From: JANQUM01 sp047630355
GTDB taxonomy: Bacteria > Bacteroidota > Bacteroidia > Cytophagales > Spirosomataceae
Length of the DNA stretch: 10,165 nt
Direction of reading: 5' to 3'
Assembly: GCA_047630355.1 (NCBI GenBank)
Contig: JBLHXN010000117.1
Span: 1 to 10,165 of the forward strand
Shown: positions 1-7,125 of the stretch, one piece after another
Layout of the letters: each line of letters begins with the position of its first letter
How positions within the stretch are numbered: the stretch's first letter is position 1
Translations under genes and position numbers: made by a program
The notes under the pieces: model-generated
Databases searched by the model: none
Seen by the model: the letters and a program-made list of their open reading frames with translations, nothing else
Told to the model about the DNA's origin: nothing

Positions 1-899
1 CTGCTTTTGAGCGTTACGGAAAAATTGAAGCAAACAAGAAGAATTTGCACGATGCTTCACACGATGAAATCGTATTATTGGGTAAGGCAGTTGTAAAAGA
101 GAAATACGGGAACCTGTTTGACATGTACAAGCAAATTACCGGCGAAGACCCTTACGTGGTACCTATGCGGATTTACCCAGCGGTTCACTACACAATGGGT
201 GGCCTTTGGGTTGATTACAATCTAATGACAACTGTACCGGGGCTTTATGCTTTGGGAGAAGCCAACTTCTCAGACCACGGAGCTAACCGCTTAGGTGCAT
301 CTGCTTTGATGCAAGGTCTTGCCGATGGTTATTTCGTGGCACCTTACACAGTCGGATCTTATTTAGCTGGAGAAATTCGTACCGGAGCTATTTCGGTAGA
401 TTCACCTGAGTTTGAGAAAGCTGAAAACGAGGCTCAGGAAAAACTAACGAAACTTATCAACATACAAGGCACGCAGTCGCCCGAGTCTTTTCACAAGCGT
501 TTAGGAAAGATTATGTGGAATAAATGCGGAATGGCTCGTAATGAGAAAGATTTAAAAGAGGCAATTGCCGAGATTCGTGCATTACGCGAAGAGTTCTGGA
601 ATGACGTTAGAATCTTAGGCGATGCTGACGAATTTAATCCTGAACTGGATAAAGCATCTCGTGTAGCCGATTTCTTAGAATTAGGCGAACTAATGTGCGT
701 AGATGCTTTGGATCGTGAAGAATCATGCGGTGGACACTTCCGGGAAGAACACCAAACGGCAGAAGGTGAAGCCTTACGCGACGACGAAAATTATATGTAC
801 GTTTCGGCTTGGGAAGAAATGACAACCGGAGAGTGGAAACTAAACAAGGAGCCGTTAGTTTACGAAAATATTAAAATTGCTCAACGTAGCTACAAGTAA
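1..899 (+). CDS. sdhA: Succinate dehydrogenase/fumarate reductase flavoprotein subunit, C-terminal part (5' end outside window)
   Basis: This is the FAD-carrying catalytic subunit of respiratory complex II, which interconverts succinate and fumarate at the inner face of the membrane. The frame is open from base 3 and the gene begins upstream, so the FAD-linking histidine and the Rossmann part are not visible. Visible marks of the family are the HYTMGG substrate-site motif (His codon at 186-188), then GLYALGEANFSDHGANRLG, which combines the second FAD-contact segment with the active-site arginine (codon 288-290). After these come the helical domain and the conserved tail CGGHFREEHQT...EGEALRDDENYMYVSAWE. 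The stop is TAA at 897-899. The sequence style is that of Bacteroidota complex II. SdhB follows, but only after an intervening membrane-protein gene. From sequence alone, succinate dehydrogenase and fumarate reductase cannot be told apart. Confidence 0.96.
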   Translation, partial: AFERYGKIEANKKNLHDASHDEIVLLGKAVVKEKYGNLFDMYKQITGEDPYVVPMRIYPAVHYTMGGLWVDYNLMTTVPGLYALGEANFSDHGANRLGASALMQGLADGYFVAPYTVGSYLAGEIRTGAISVDSPEFEKAENEAQEKLTKLINIQGTQSPESFHKRLGKIMWNKCGMARNEKDLKEAIAEIRALREEFWNDVRILGDADEFNPELDKASRVADFLELGELMCVDALDREESCGGHFREEHQTAEGEALRDDENYMYVSAWEEMTTGEWKLNKEPLVYENIKIAQRSYK

Positions 900-932
900 T
901 TTCGATGAACGGCAGTCTGAGTTTTTGAATAA

Positions 933-2312
933 ATGTCATTGAATAAAAATACTGCTCAGTACCAGAGCATTTTACTGAAAGTACTAATCCTCGGATTAAT
1001 TGTTTTCCATTTCGTTCCTTTACTTATTTCGGCTTTTTATAGTCAACCAACCAGCGTAGATGATTATTGTTACGCTGATACCGTTCAGAAATTCGGAATG
1101 GTGGAAGCAATGCGGATGTATTATACGCAGGTAACGGGTCGATATTTATCGACATTTTTGCAACATGTTTTGAACCCACTTTCTTACGGAAGTCAGTTTA
1201 ATGCGGGTTTCAAACTATTACCCGTCATATTTTTAATCGCAATGGTTGGTGCGGTCAGAATGGTTTTAAAGCAAGCATTTGTTTCAAAGTCATCCATAAT
1301 CGTAGCAGCGTTAGTGTTCGTGACTGTTTTTGCGTCGCAAATGCCCAGTATCGCCGAAGGGCTATATTGGTTTGCGAGCGTAGTAGTTCATTGGCTTGGA
1401 CTCGTTTTGTTCTTTGTAAATTGTGCGTATTTGTTGCAGCTTAACTTTCAGGAAAGAGCTTCGAAAAGTAGTCTTGTTTTAGCAACAACATCAATACTTT
1501 TAGCCGCTGGGGCTTCGGAACCGGCGTTTCTTTCGTTTGTGATAGTTTGTTTTGCGGTAATCGTATTTCAACTCTTCAAGTTTCGAAAAGTAAATAAAAA
1601 AGTGTTGTGGCTTACAGGAGTAGGTTTGGTCGGAGTAGCCCTGATAAAGTTTTCGTCCTCAAATATGGGGAAACAAAACGTGGCTTTGAGCGACTTAGAT
1701 TTTAATTTATTACTGCAAGTACTTGCTGAGATTGGCTCTTATACTAAAAGCTTTGTCTCTTGGTATTTAGGAAGTATATTGATTCTGTACCTCGTGTTCT
1801 TTGGAAATGATGTGAGGAGAAATAAGTTATTCAACCTACCAGTTTGGTACGTAGTACTTGCATCGTTTGGTGTGGTTTATTTCAATCATTTCATCGGAGT
1901 AGTTGGAGTAGGGGGAAGTGCTCCCCGGGTTTGGAATGGTATTTATCTGTATTTTTTAGCGGGGCTTCTTTTTACAGTTTCAGTGCTTTGGCACAAATAC
2001 GGAGTAGAGTTGAAGACAACTACTTTTTTCAAAGCGGGATTAGTAATGGTAGCTTTACTTGCATCGCTCAAAACCAATACGCTGTTTACGTACAAAGATG
2101 TTAGGCACGGAACGTTTACAAAATATACGAACGAAATTGAGCAACGAATTTCGATACTTGAATCAGAAAAAGATGGTATAGAGTTGCCATTAATTGAACA
2201 TAAACCGTACAGTTTGTTTTTCTATGACATGAACGTCAACCCTCACGGGCAATGGACGAAATGCTTAGGCGACTATTACGGAAAACAGAAAGTTACTTTT
2301 AAAGAAAATTAA
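933..2312 (+). CDS. Polytopic membrane protein, DUF6056-like, lying between sdhA and sdhB
   Basis: The product is 459 residues with roughly nine to eleven hydrophobic segments; the first is at about residues 14-33 and others are near 95-112, 121-137, 145-170, 180-215, 224-240, 275-290, 303-325, 336-353 and 366-380. An acidic DDY motif (43-45) follows the first helix, with TGRY at 68-71 in the next loop. The soluble tail ends in WTKCLGDYYG (441-450). A first-loop acidic pair, a following GRY motif and a W...YYG tail are what I remember of DUF6056 membrane proteins, which look like GT-C-fold glycosyltransferases. The family call is recognition, and a sugar-transfer role is only inference. The gene starts 33 bp after sdhA and ends 12 bp before sdhB, with no promoter or terminator visible in either gap, so it probably shares the sdh transcript. 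It shows no heme or quinone-anchor features of SdhC/SdhD and is far too long for one. Confidence 0.8.
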   Translation: MSLNKNTAQYQSILLKVLILGLIVFHFVPLLISAFYSQPTSVDDYCYADTVQKFGMVEAMRMYYTQVTGRYLSTFLQHVLNPLSYGSQFNAGFKLLPVIFLIAMVGAVRMVLKQAFVSKSSIIVAALVFVTVFASQMPSIAEGLYWFASVVVHWLGLVLFFVNCAYLLQLNFQERASKSSLVLATTSILLAAGASEPAFLSFVIVCFAVIVFQLFKFRKVNKKVLWLTGVGLVGVALIKFSSSNMGKQNVALSDLDFNLLLQVLAEIGSYTKSFVSWYLGSILILYLVFFGNDVRRNKLFNLPVWYVVLASFGVVYFNHFIGVVGVGGSAPRVWNGIYLYFLAGLLFTVSVLWHKYGVELKTTTFFKAGLVMVALLASLKTNTLFTYKDVRHGTFTKYTNEIEQRISILESEKDGIELPLIEHKPYSLFFYDMNVNPHGQWTKCLGDYYGKQKVTFKEN

Positions 2313-2324
2313 ACAAACAGAACC

Positions 2325-3080
2325 ATGTCAGGAAATATGAATATCAATCTCAAAGTTTGGAGACAGAAAAATCGAAACACCAAAGGTGGTTTTGAATCTT
2401 ACCAGGTAAGTGAGATTTCTGAGGATATGTCTTTTTTGGAGATGTTTGATGTATTAAACGAAAGGCTCATTAGTGAAGGAACTGCTCCGATTGCTTTCGA
2501 TCACGATTGTCGCGAAGGAATTTGCGGAATGTGTTCAATGTACATAAACGGACGTCCGCACGGGCCGCTGAAAGGCGTTACTACTTGTCAGCTACACATG
2601 CGTAGCTTCAAGGACGGCGATACTATTGTAGTTGAGCCATGGAGAGCAGACGGATTTCCGGTAGTAAAAGATTTGGCAGTTGACCGGTCAGCGTTTGATA
2701 GAATTATCTCTTCTGGAGGTTTTGTATCTGTGAATACAGGAAACGCTCAGGATGGAAATTCTATTCCTATACCTAAAGATGACGCTGACAAAGCATTTGC
2801 AGCAGCAGCTTGTATTGGTTGCGGTGCTTGCGTTGCGGCTTGTAAAAATGCTTCGGCGATGCTTTTTGTATCAGCGAAAGTTTCACAGTTATCTCTATTG
2901 CCACAAGGTCAGCCTGAGCGGGAAGAGCGTGCGTTGAGTATGGTTGCTCAGATGGATGCTGAAGGTTTTGGAGCCTGCACAAACACCGGAGCTTGTTACG
3001 CGGAATGCCCGAAAGAGATTTCTCTTGAAAATATCGCCCGATTGAACCGCGAATATTTAGGAGCGGCAGCAACGGCGTAA
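2325..3080 (+). CDS. sdhB: Succinate dehydrogenase/fumarate reductase iron-sulfur subunit
   Basis: The 251-residue protein is full length for the family and passes electrons from the SdhA flavin to the membrane anchor. The N-terminal ferredoxin domain carries the [2Fe-2S] cysteines C62, C67, C70 and C88 (CREGICGMC plus a later TTC). The C-terminal helical domain has CIGCGACVAAC (C163, C166, C169, C173) and CTNTGACYAEC (C218, C224, C228). By homology C163/166/169/228 bind the [4Fe-4S] cluster and C173/218/224 the [3Fe-4S] cluster. The residue after C173 is Lys, where many proteobacterial SdhB proteins have Pro; I take this as a lineage trait. The start ATG is 12 bp after the membrane-protein stop and has no Shine-Dalgarno sequence. 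The gene closes the visible operon and is followed by a hairpin terminator. The anchor subunit sdhC is not in the window and presumably lies upstream of sdhA. Confidence 0.97.
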   Translation: MSGNMNINLKVWRQKNRNTKGGFESYQVSEISEDMSFLEMFDVLNERLISEGTAPIAFDHDCREGICGMCSMYINGRPHGPLKGVTTCQLHMRSFKDGDTIVVEPWRADGFPVVKDLAVDRSAFDRIISSGGFVSVNTGNAQDGNSIPIPKDDADKAFAAAACIGCGACVAACKNASAMLFVSAKVSQLSLLPQGQPEREERALSMVAQMDAEGFGACTNTGACYAECPKEISLENIARLNREYLGAAATA

Positions 3081-3099
3081 ACTCTAATAAATTATTGCT

Positions 3100-3142
3100 A
3101 AATCCCTGACTATTACGTAACAGTGATTTTTAGGGATTTTTT
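3100..3142 (+). terminator. Intrinsic terminator of the sdh operon
   Basis: An 8-bp inverted repeat, AAATCCCT (3100-3107) and AGGGATTT (3132-3139), encloses a smaller imperfect hairpin around TTACGTAA and runs into a six-base T tract (3137-3142). It begins 20 bp after the sdhB stop. The rest of the 172-bp gap before valS holds only the valS promoter region; I see no gene in it. Confidence 0.75.
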
Positions 3143-3205
3143 CGTTTGCACCATGCAGTCACAAATTCCCTTGCATTCTATACGAAAGCACACTTCATAA
3201 TTTCC

Positions 3206-3213
3206 TATTTTTG
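3206..3213 (+). promoter_or_regulatory. Candidate -7 promoter element for valS
   Basis: TATTTTTG matches the Bacteroidota -7 consensus TAnnTTTG fully. It lies 39 bp before the valS ATG, which would give a leader of about 30 nt. No TTG is found at the expected -33 distance, so the assignment rests on the -7 box and its position alone. Confidence 0.5.
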
Positions 3214-3252
3214 TGTTCAAACTCATTCGACACACTGCAATATTCTACATAA

Positions 3253-5919
3253 ATGGAAATTTCCAAGACCTACGACCCTACAGCTATTGAAGACAAATGG
3301 TATCAATACTGGTTGGACAACGGCTTTTTTAAAGCGAAACCAAACCCTGATAAAGAACCTTACAGCATTGTCATTCCGCCGCCTAATGTGACGGGTGTCT
3401 TGCACATGGGGCACATGCTAAACAATACGATTCAGGATGTTCTGATTCGGAAGGCGAGAATGGAAGGCAAAGAAGCTTGCTGGGTGCCGGGAACAGACCA
3501 CGCCTCCATTGCCACGGAAGCGAAAGTGGTGGCAATGCTCAAGGAAAAAGGAATTGCTAAAGCCGATTTATCTCGTGAGGAATTTCTGGAATACTGTTGG
3601 GAATGGACGCATAAATACGGTGGCATTATCCTGCAACAACTTCGTAAACTTGGTGCTTCCTGTGATTGGGACAGAACCCGTTTTACAATGGAAGATGATC
3701 TATACGATGCTGTAATTGATACATTTATTGACCTTCATAATAAAGGAGATATTTACCGCGGTTACCGCATGGTTAACTGGGATCCTGAAGCCAAAACGAC
3801 CGTTTCCGATGAAGAAGTTATTACCAAAGAGCGAAACCAGCAATTGGTCTACATTCGGTATGACTTTGTAGATTCTACCCAAGCCACAAGTAACAACGGT
3901 GTTATTATTGCCACAACTCGTCCTGAGACTATCATGGCAGATGCGGCAATTTGCGTAAACCCTGAAGATGAGCGTTACAAGCATCTGATAGGTCAAAAGG
4001 TACTTATTCCGTTAGTAAATCGGGAAATTGAAATTATTGCCGACGAATACGTAACCGTTGATTTCGGAACGGGATGCCTAAAAGTTACTCCTGCCCACGA
4101 CCAAAATGACTTTGAGTTAGGTAAAAAGTATAGCCTTGAAGTAATAGATATTCTGAATGATGACGCTACGCTCAATGAGAAAGCTCAGATTTTAGTAGGC
4201 GAAGATCGTTTTGTTGCTCGTAAAAAGATTATCAAAATGCTCGAAGAGTCGGGTAATTTGGTAAAAACGGAAGATTATTCTTCAAATGTTGGTACGTCAG
4301 AACGTACAGGAGCAGTGATTGAGCCGAAGATTTCGTTGCAATGGTTCTTGAAAATGGAACGTCTCAGCCAGCCAGCGTTGAAAAACGTCATGGATGATAC
4401 CATTCAACTCATCCCGTCGAAATTCAAAAATACGTATGCTCACTGGATGGAAAACGTGCGGGATTGGAATATTAGTCGGCAACTTTGGTGGGGACACCGA
4501 ATTCCGGCTTTTTACATGGAAGACGGTACGTGCATTGTAGCTAAAACAAAAACAGAAGCCTTAAAAATTGCTCGCGAAAAGTATCAGTTGTACGCATTGA
4601 GCGAGAAAGATTTGGAACAAGACCCTGATGTACTTGATACGTGGTTTAGTTCGTGGCTGTGGCCGATTACCGTTTTTGACGGAATCAAAGACCCCGAAAA
4701 CGAAGACATTAAATATTTTTACCCTACAAATGATTTAGTAACCGCCCCCGAAATTCTTTTCTTTTGGGTAGCTCGAATGATAATTGCCGGATATGAATAC
4801 CGTGGAGAATATCCGTTCAAAAACGTTTATTTAACCGGAATTGTACGAGATAAGCAAGGGCGTAAAATGTCTAAATCGTTGGGAAATTCACCCGACCCGA
4901 TTGACTTAATTAAAAAATACGGAGCGGATGGCGTACGAACCGGAATGATGTTCAGTTCACCCGCTGGAAACGATTTACCCTTCGACGAAAAACTCTGTGA
5001 ACAAGGACGAAACTTTTCCAATAAAATCTGGAATGCGTTTAGGTTAGTGAAAGGGTGGGAGGTAAAACCTACAACTGAGAAGTCAAATCAAGATAGCGAA
5101 ACTTCGAGTGGTACGTGGTTCCGCTCTCGTCTCAATGCTACCATTGCCGAAGTAAACGATCATTACAGTAAATTCCGCATGTCAGATGCGTTGTTGAGTT
5201 GCTATAACTTGATTTGGAATGACTTCTGCTCGCAATACCTCGAAATGGTAAAACCGGCGTACGTGGATGGTATAAGTTTACCGATTGAGAAAAAAGCATA
5301 CGACGAAGTAGTTGAGTTTTTTGATGAATTGATGCGTTTGGTTCATCCGTGGATGCCGTTTTTGTCCGAAGAAATCTGGCAGGAATTGAAAGAACGCCAA
5401 GAGAACGATTCAATTTGTATCGCTGAATTTCCCACGGGTGGAGATATTAACAAAGAGTTATTGGCTGACTTTGACGTACTTTTTGAATTAGTTTCCTGGG
5501 TTCGGAATACGAGAAGTTCTAAAGGAATGTCGCCGAAAGAAGCTTTAGCTTTGAGTATTAAAGCTACTGATAAAACGAAGTACGAAAACGTAGCGTCGTT
5601 GATTCAGAAACTGGCGAACATATCTGAGATCACATTTACCGAAAACGCAGTATCTGGATCTGGCGTAAGCTTAGTTATAAAAGGCGATGAATTCGGAATT
5701 GACTTAGGAGATGCATTCGACGCCGAAGCCGAGCGTGAAAAGCTCCAAACGGAACTCGATTACACCATTGGTTTTAAGAAGTCAGTAGAAAAGAAACTTG
5801 CTAACGAGCGTTTCGTTCAAAATGCTAAACCCGAAATCGTGGATCGTGAACGTGAGAAACTTGCCGACGCCGAGTCTAAAATCAAAGCAATAGAAGAAGC
5901 TTTAAAGAAGTTAAGCTAA
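3253..5919 (+). CDS. valS: Valine--tRNA ligase (ValRS)
   Basis: This is a class I aminoacyl-tRNA synthetase that charges tRNA-Val in the cytoplasm and edits mischarged threonine. The 888 residues are the usual length for bacterial ValRS. In order: the N-terminal stretch typical of the family (MEISKTYDPTAIEDKWY), the Rossmann entry PPPNVTGVLHMGH with the HIGH-box variant HMGH at 51-54, and the CP1 editing domain with ATTRPET at 220-226. Next come the second half of the catalytic core with KMSKS at 538-542, an anticodon-binding helical domain, and a C-terminal coiled coil (about 823-888, Glu/Lys-rich heptads) that is diagnostic of ValRS against IleRS and LeuRS. The ATG at 3253 fits the family N-terminus. 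The gene stands alone between two terminators with a candidate promoter just upstream. The leader is too short for a T-box riboswitch, and I see none. No key residue is missing. Confidence 0.98.
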   Translation: MEISKTYDPTAIEDKWYQYWLDNGFFKAKPNPDKEPYSIVIPPPNVTGVLHMGHMLNNTIQDVLIRKARMEGKEACWVPGTDHASIATEAKVVAMLKEKGIAKADLSREEFLEYCWEWTHKYGGIILQQLRKLGASCDWDRTRFTMEDDLYDAVIDTFIDLHNKGDIYRGYRMVNWDPEAKTTVSDEEVITKERNQQLVYIRYDFVDSTQATSNNGVIIATTRPETIMADAAICVNPEDERYKHLIGQKVLIPLVNREIEIIADEYVTVDFGTGCLKVTPAHDQNDFELGKKYSLEVIDILNDDATLNEKAQILVGEDRFVARKKIIKMLEESGNLVKTEDYSSNVGTSERTGAVIEPKISLQWFLKMERLSQPALKNVMDDTIQLIPSKFKNTYAHWMENVRDWNISRQLWWGHRIPAFYMEDGTCIVAKTKTEALKIAREKYQLYALSEKDLEQDPDVLDTWFSSWLWPITVFDGIKDPENEDIKYFYPTNDLVTAPEILFFWVARMIIAGYEYRGEYPFKNVYLTGIVRDKQGRKMSKSLGNSPDPIDLIKKYGADGVRTGMMFSSPAGNDLPFDEKLCEQGRNFSNKIWNAFRLVKGWEVKPTTEKSNQDSETSSGTWFRSRLNATIAEVNDHYSKFRMSDALLSCYNLIWNDFCSQYLEMVKPAYVDGISLPIEKKAYDEVVEFFDELMRLVHPWMPFLSEEIWQELKERQENDSICIAEFPTGGDINKELLADFDVLFELVSWVRNTRSSKGMSPKEALALSIKATDKTKYENVASLIQKLANISEITFTENAVSGSGVSLVIKGDEFGIDLGDAFDAEAEREKLQTELDYTIGFKKSVEKKLANERFVQNAKPEIVDREREKLADAESKIKAIEEALKKLS

Positions 5920-5945
5920 ACCCATTTGTAGAAGGAAACGCATAA

Positions 5946-5981
5946 AAAAGCGTCGTAAATTTTAAAATCTACGACGCTTTT
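5946..5981. terminator. Bidirectional intrinsic terminator between valS and the YcxB-like gene
   Basis: A perfect 12-bp inverted repeat, AAAAGCGTCGTA (5946-5957) and TACGACGCTTTT (5970-5981), surrounds a self-complementary AT-rich centre (ATTTTAAAAT). The GC-rich stem ends in T runs on both strands, so it can stop valS transcription coming from the left and the convergent YcxB-like gene coming from the right, whose stop codon is at 5998. Confidence 0.88.
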
Positions 5982-5997
5982 CAAACTAGTTTAAAAT

Positions 5998-6489
5998 TTA
6001 AGAGAGTAATTCCTTACGTTTCAGAATAGTTTCCATCAGTCTCAGGTCATGATTACTGTTGAAAACCGTAAAAGGAAACCGTAAGAACTGTGCGTTGCTG
6101 ATGAAAAGCATGTAAGCATCTTTTGTCATTTCAGCGTTCTCAATGGTGTCCCATTTGATCATTCCGCCTTCTTTGGCGTTAATCTTCATTAGAATGTGAC
6201 GGCTGTCAATCTCGTACGAGAAGCGATCAAACATCTGTTTGTTCTGTTCCATCTCGGTAGCGGCGTAATACTGAGCGTACCAAAAAATGGTGTACAAAAT
6301 AGCTCCAACTACTGCAATCACTGGAATCCACCAATTTTTATAAATTCCAGTAAAGTGGAGAATTAGACCTAAAATCAATACTGCTGCGGGAATTAAAAGC
6401 CAATACCAGCGGGTACTCATCCGGCGTTTGAAAGAGTAGTTGATATAGTGCTTTTTATTCAGTGCGAATTTCTTCGTTTTAATTGTCAT
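5998..6489 (-). CDS. YcxB-like two-helix membrane protein
   Basis: A 163-residue protein with a short basic N-terminal region, two closely spaced membrane helices (about 28-49 and 53-75, joined by a turn containing YKNWW), and a soluble C-terminal domain. The last part, with IKWDTIENAEMTKDAYMLFI (111-130) followed by an aromatic FLRFPF strand, resembles the YcxB-like domain found in many small bacterial membrane proteins of unknown function. The strong match is in layout and strand pattern, not in any catalytic residue; none is evident. The start ATG (complement of 6487-6489) lies 28 bp downstream of a perfect TAnnTTTG box on the same strand. It is divergent from the PyrR-like gene and converges on valS through the shared terminator. 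The function is unknown. Confidence 0.78.
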   Translation of the reverse strand: MTIKTKKFALNKKHYINYSFKRRMSTRWYWLLIPAAVLILGLILHFTGIYKNWWIPVIAVVGAILYTIFWYAQYYAATEMEQNKQMFDRFSYEIDSRHILMKINAKEGGMIKWDTIENAEMTKDAYMLFISNAQFLRFPFTVFNSNHDLRLMETILKRKELLS

Positions 6490-6517
6490 TTGTCTAAATT
6501 TCGTCTTTTTGCGGTCA

Positions 6518-6525
6518 CAAAAATA
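6518..6525 (-). promoter_or_regulatory. Candidate -7 promoter element for the YcxB-like gene
   Basis: The minus strand reads TATTTTTG, a full match to the Bacteroidota TAnnTTTG element and the same octamer as before valS. It lies 28 bp upstream of the start codon. No clear TTG occurs at the -33 spacing. It sits in the 114-bp divergent gap 6490-6603. For the opposite gene only imperfect boxes occur, for example TAATTTTA at 6578-6585 (+). Confidence 0.5.
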
Positions 6526-6603
6526 GAAAAACGACCCGAAAGGAAAGAAGAATGCTCTACGTTTTATTTACATTTCGTAATTTTAGATTTACGATTAAAT
6601 TTT

Positions 6604-7119
6604 ATGGACGAAATAAAAGCAAGTAACTTGTTGTTAGACGCGAACCAAACGACCCAAAAGGTCAAACGGATAGCTTACCAGATTTATGAAAATAATTTCT
6701 TGGAGAAAGAGATTGTCGTTGCGGGAATCTTGGGTGAGGGGTTTATTCTTGCTCAATTAATTGTTGCAGAACTGACCAAAATAGCAAAGTGTGAAATCAG
6801 CATCGCTGAAATATCATTTGACAAGAAAGCGTTGGCTCAGCCAGAAATAAATATAGAAAGTACAATCAACACGTTCAAAAACAAAACGGTAATAATCACG
6901 GACGATGTCCTGAATACCGGTCGGACACTTGCTTTCAGTTTACGTCCTTTCCTGAGCATTCCGCTCAAAAAACTACAGGTCGCTGTATTGGTTGACCGCA
7001 ACCATCCGCAATTTCCCATTGCTGCTGACTACGTTGGTTATGCACTTTCTACCACCCTCAACGAGCATGTAGAAGTTGTTTTGAGCGACGAAGAGAAGAA
7101 AGGGGTGTATTTGTATTAA
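6604..7119 (+). CDS. PyrR-like phosphoribosyltransferase-family protein
   Basis: A 171-residue type I phosphoribosyltransferase-fold protein. The PRPP-binding signature is intact: VIITDDVLNTGRT at 96-108, with the acidic pair D100/D101 and the phosphate-gripping TGRT. The following segment, AVLVDRNHPQFPIAADYVG (127-145), and the C-terminal end match the layout of PyrR, the bifunctional pyrimidine attenuation regulator and uracil phosphoribosyltransferase. The first loop departs from PyrR: AGILGEG (40-46), where PyrR usually has a G-x-x-x-R-G pattern, so Arg is replaced by Glu. The start is set at ATG 6604 because an in-frame extension upstream (from 6448) would overlap the divergent gene and lacks family similarity. 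No pyr gene or attenuator is nearby, so a role in pyrimidine control is not supported here. The gene ends 6 bp from the convergent aroC. Confidence 0.82.
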   Translation: MDEIKASNLLLDANQTTQKVKRIAYQIYENNFLEKEIVVAGILGEGFILAQLIVAELTKIAKCEISIAEISFDKKALAQPEINIESTINTFKNKTVIITDDVLNTGRTLAFSLRPFLSIPLKKLQVAVLVDRNHPQFPIAADYVGYALSTTLNEHVEVVLSDEEKKGVYLY

Positions 7120-7125
7120 GCGGCT

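Noticed and set aside
3081..3252. Possible T-box or other riboswitch before valS
   Set aside because: The stretch holds a terminator for sdhB and a -7 box that leaves only about a 30-nt leader; no T-box or specifier-like elements are visible.
3146..3391. 81-codon open frame overlapping the valS start
   Set aside because: It runs through the terminator-promoter gap and then out of frame through the conserved valS N-terminus; there is no protein-like signature.
6448..6603. In-frame 52-codon N-terminal extension of the PyrR-like gene
   Set aside because: It would overlap the start of the divergent YcxB-like gene and its likely promoter, and it does not resemble phosphoribosyltransferase N-termini; ATG 6604 is the better start.
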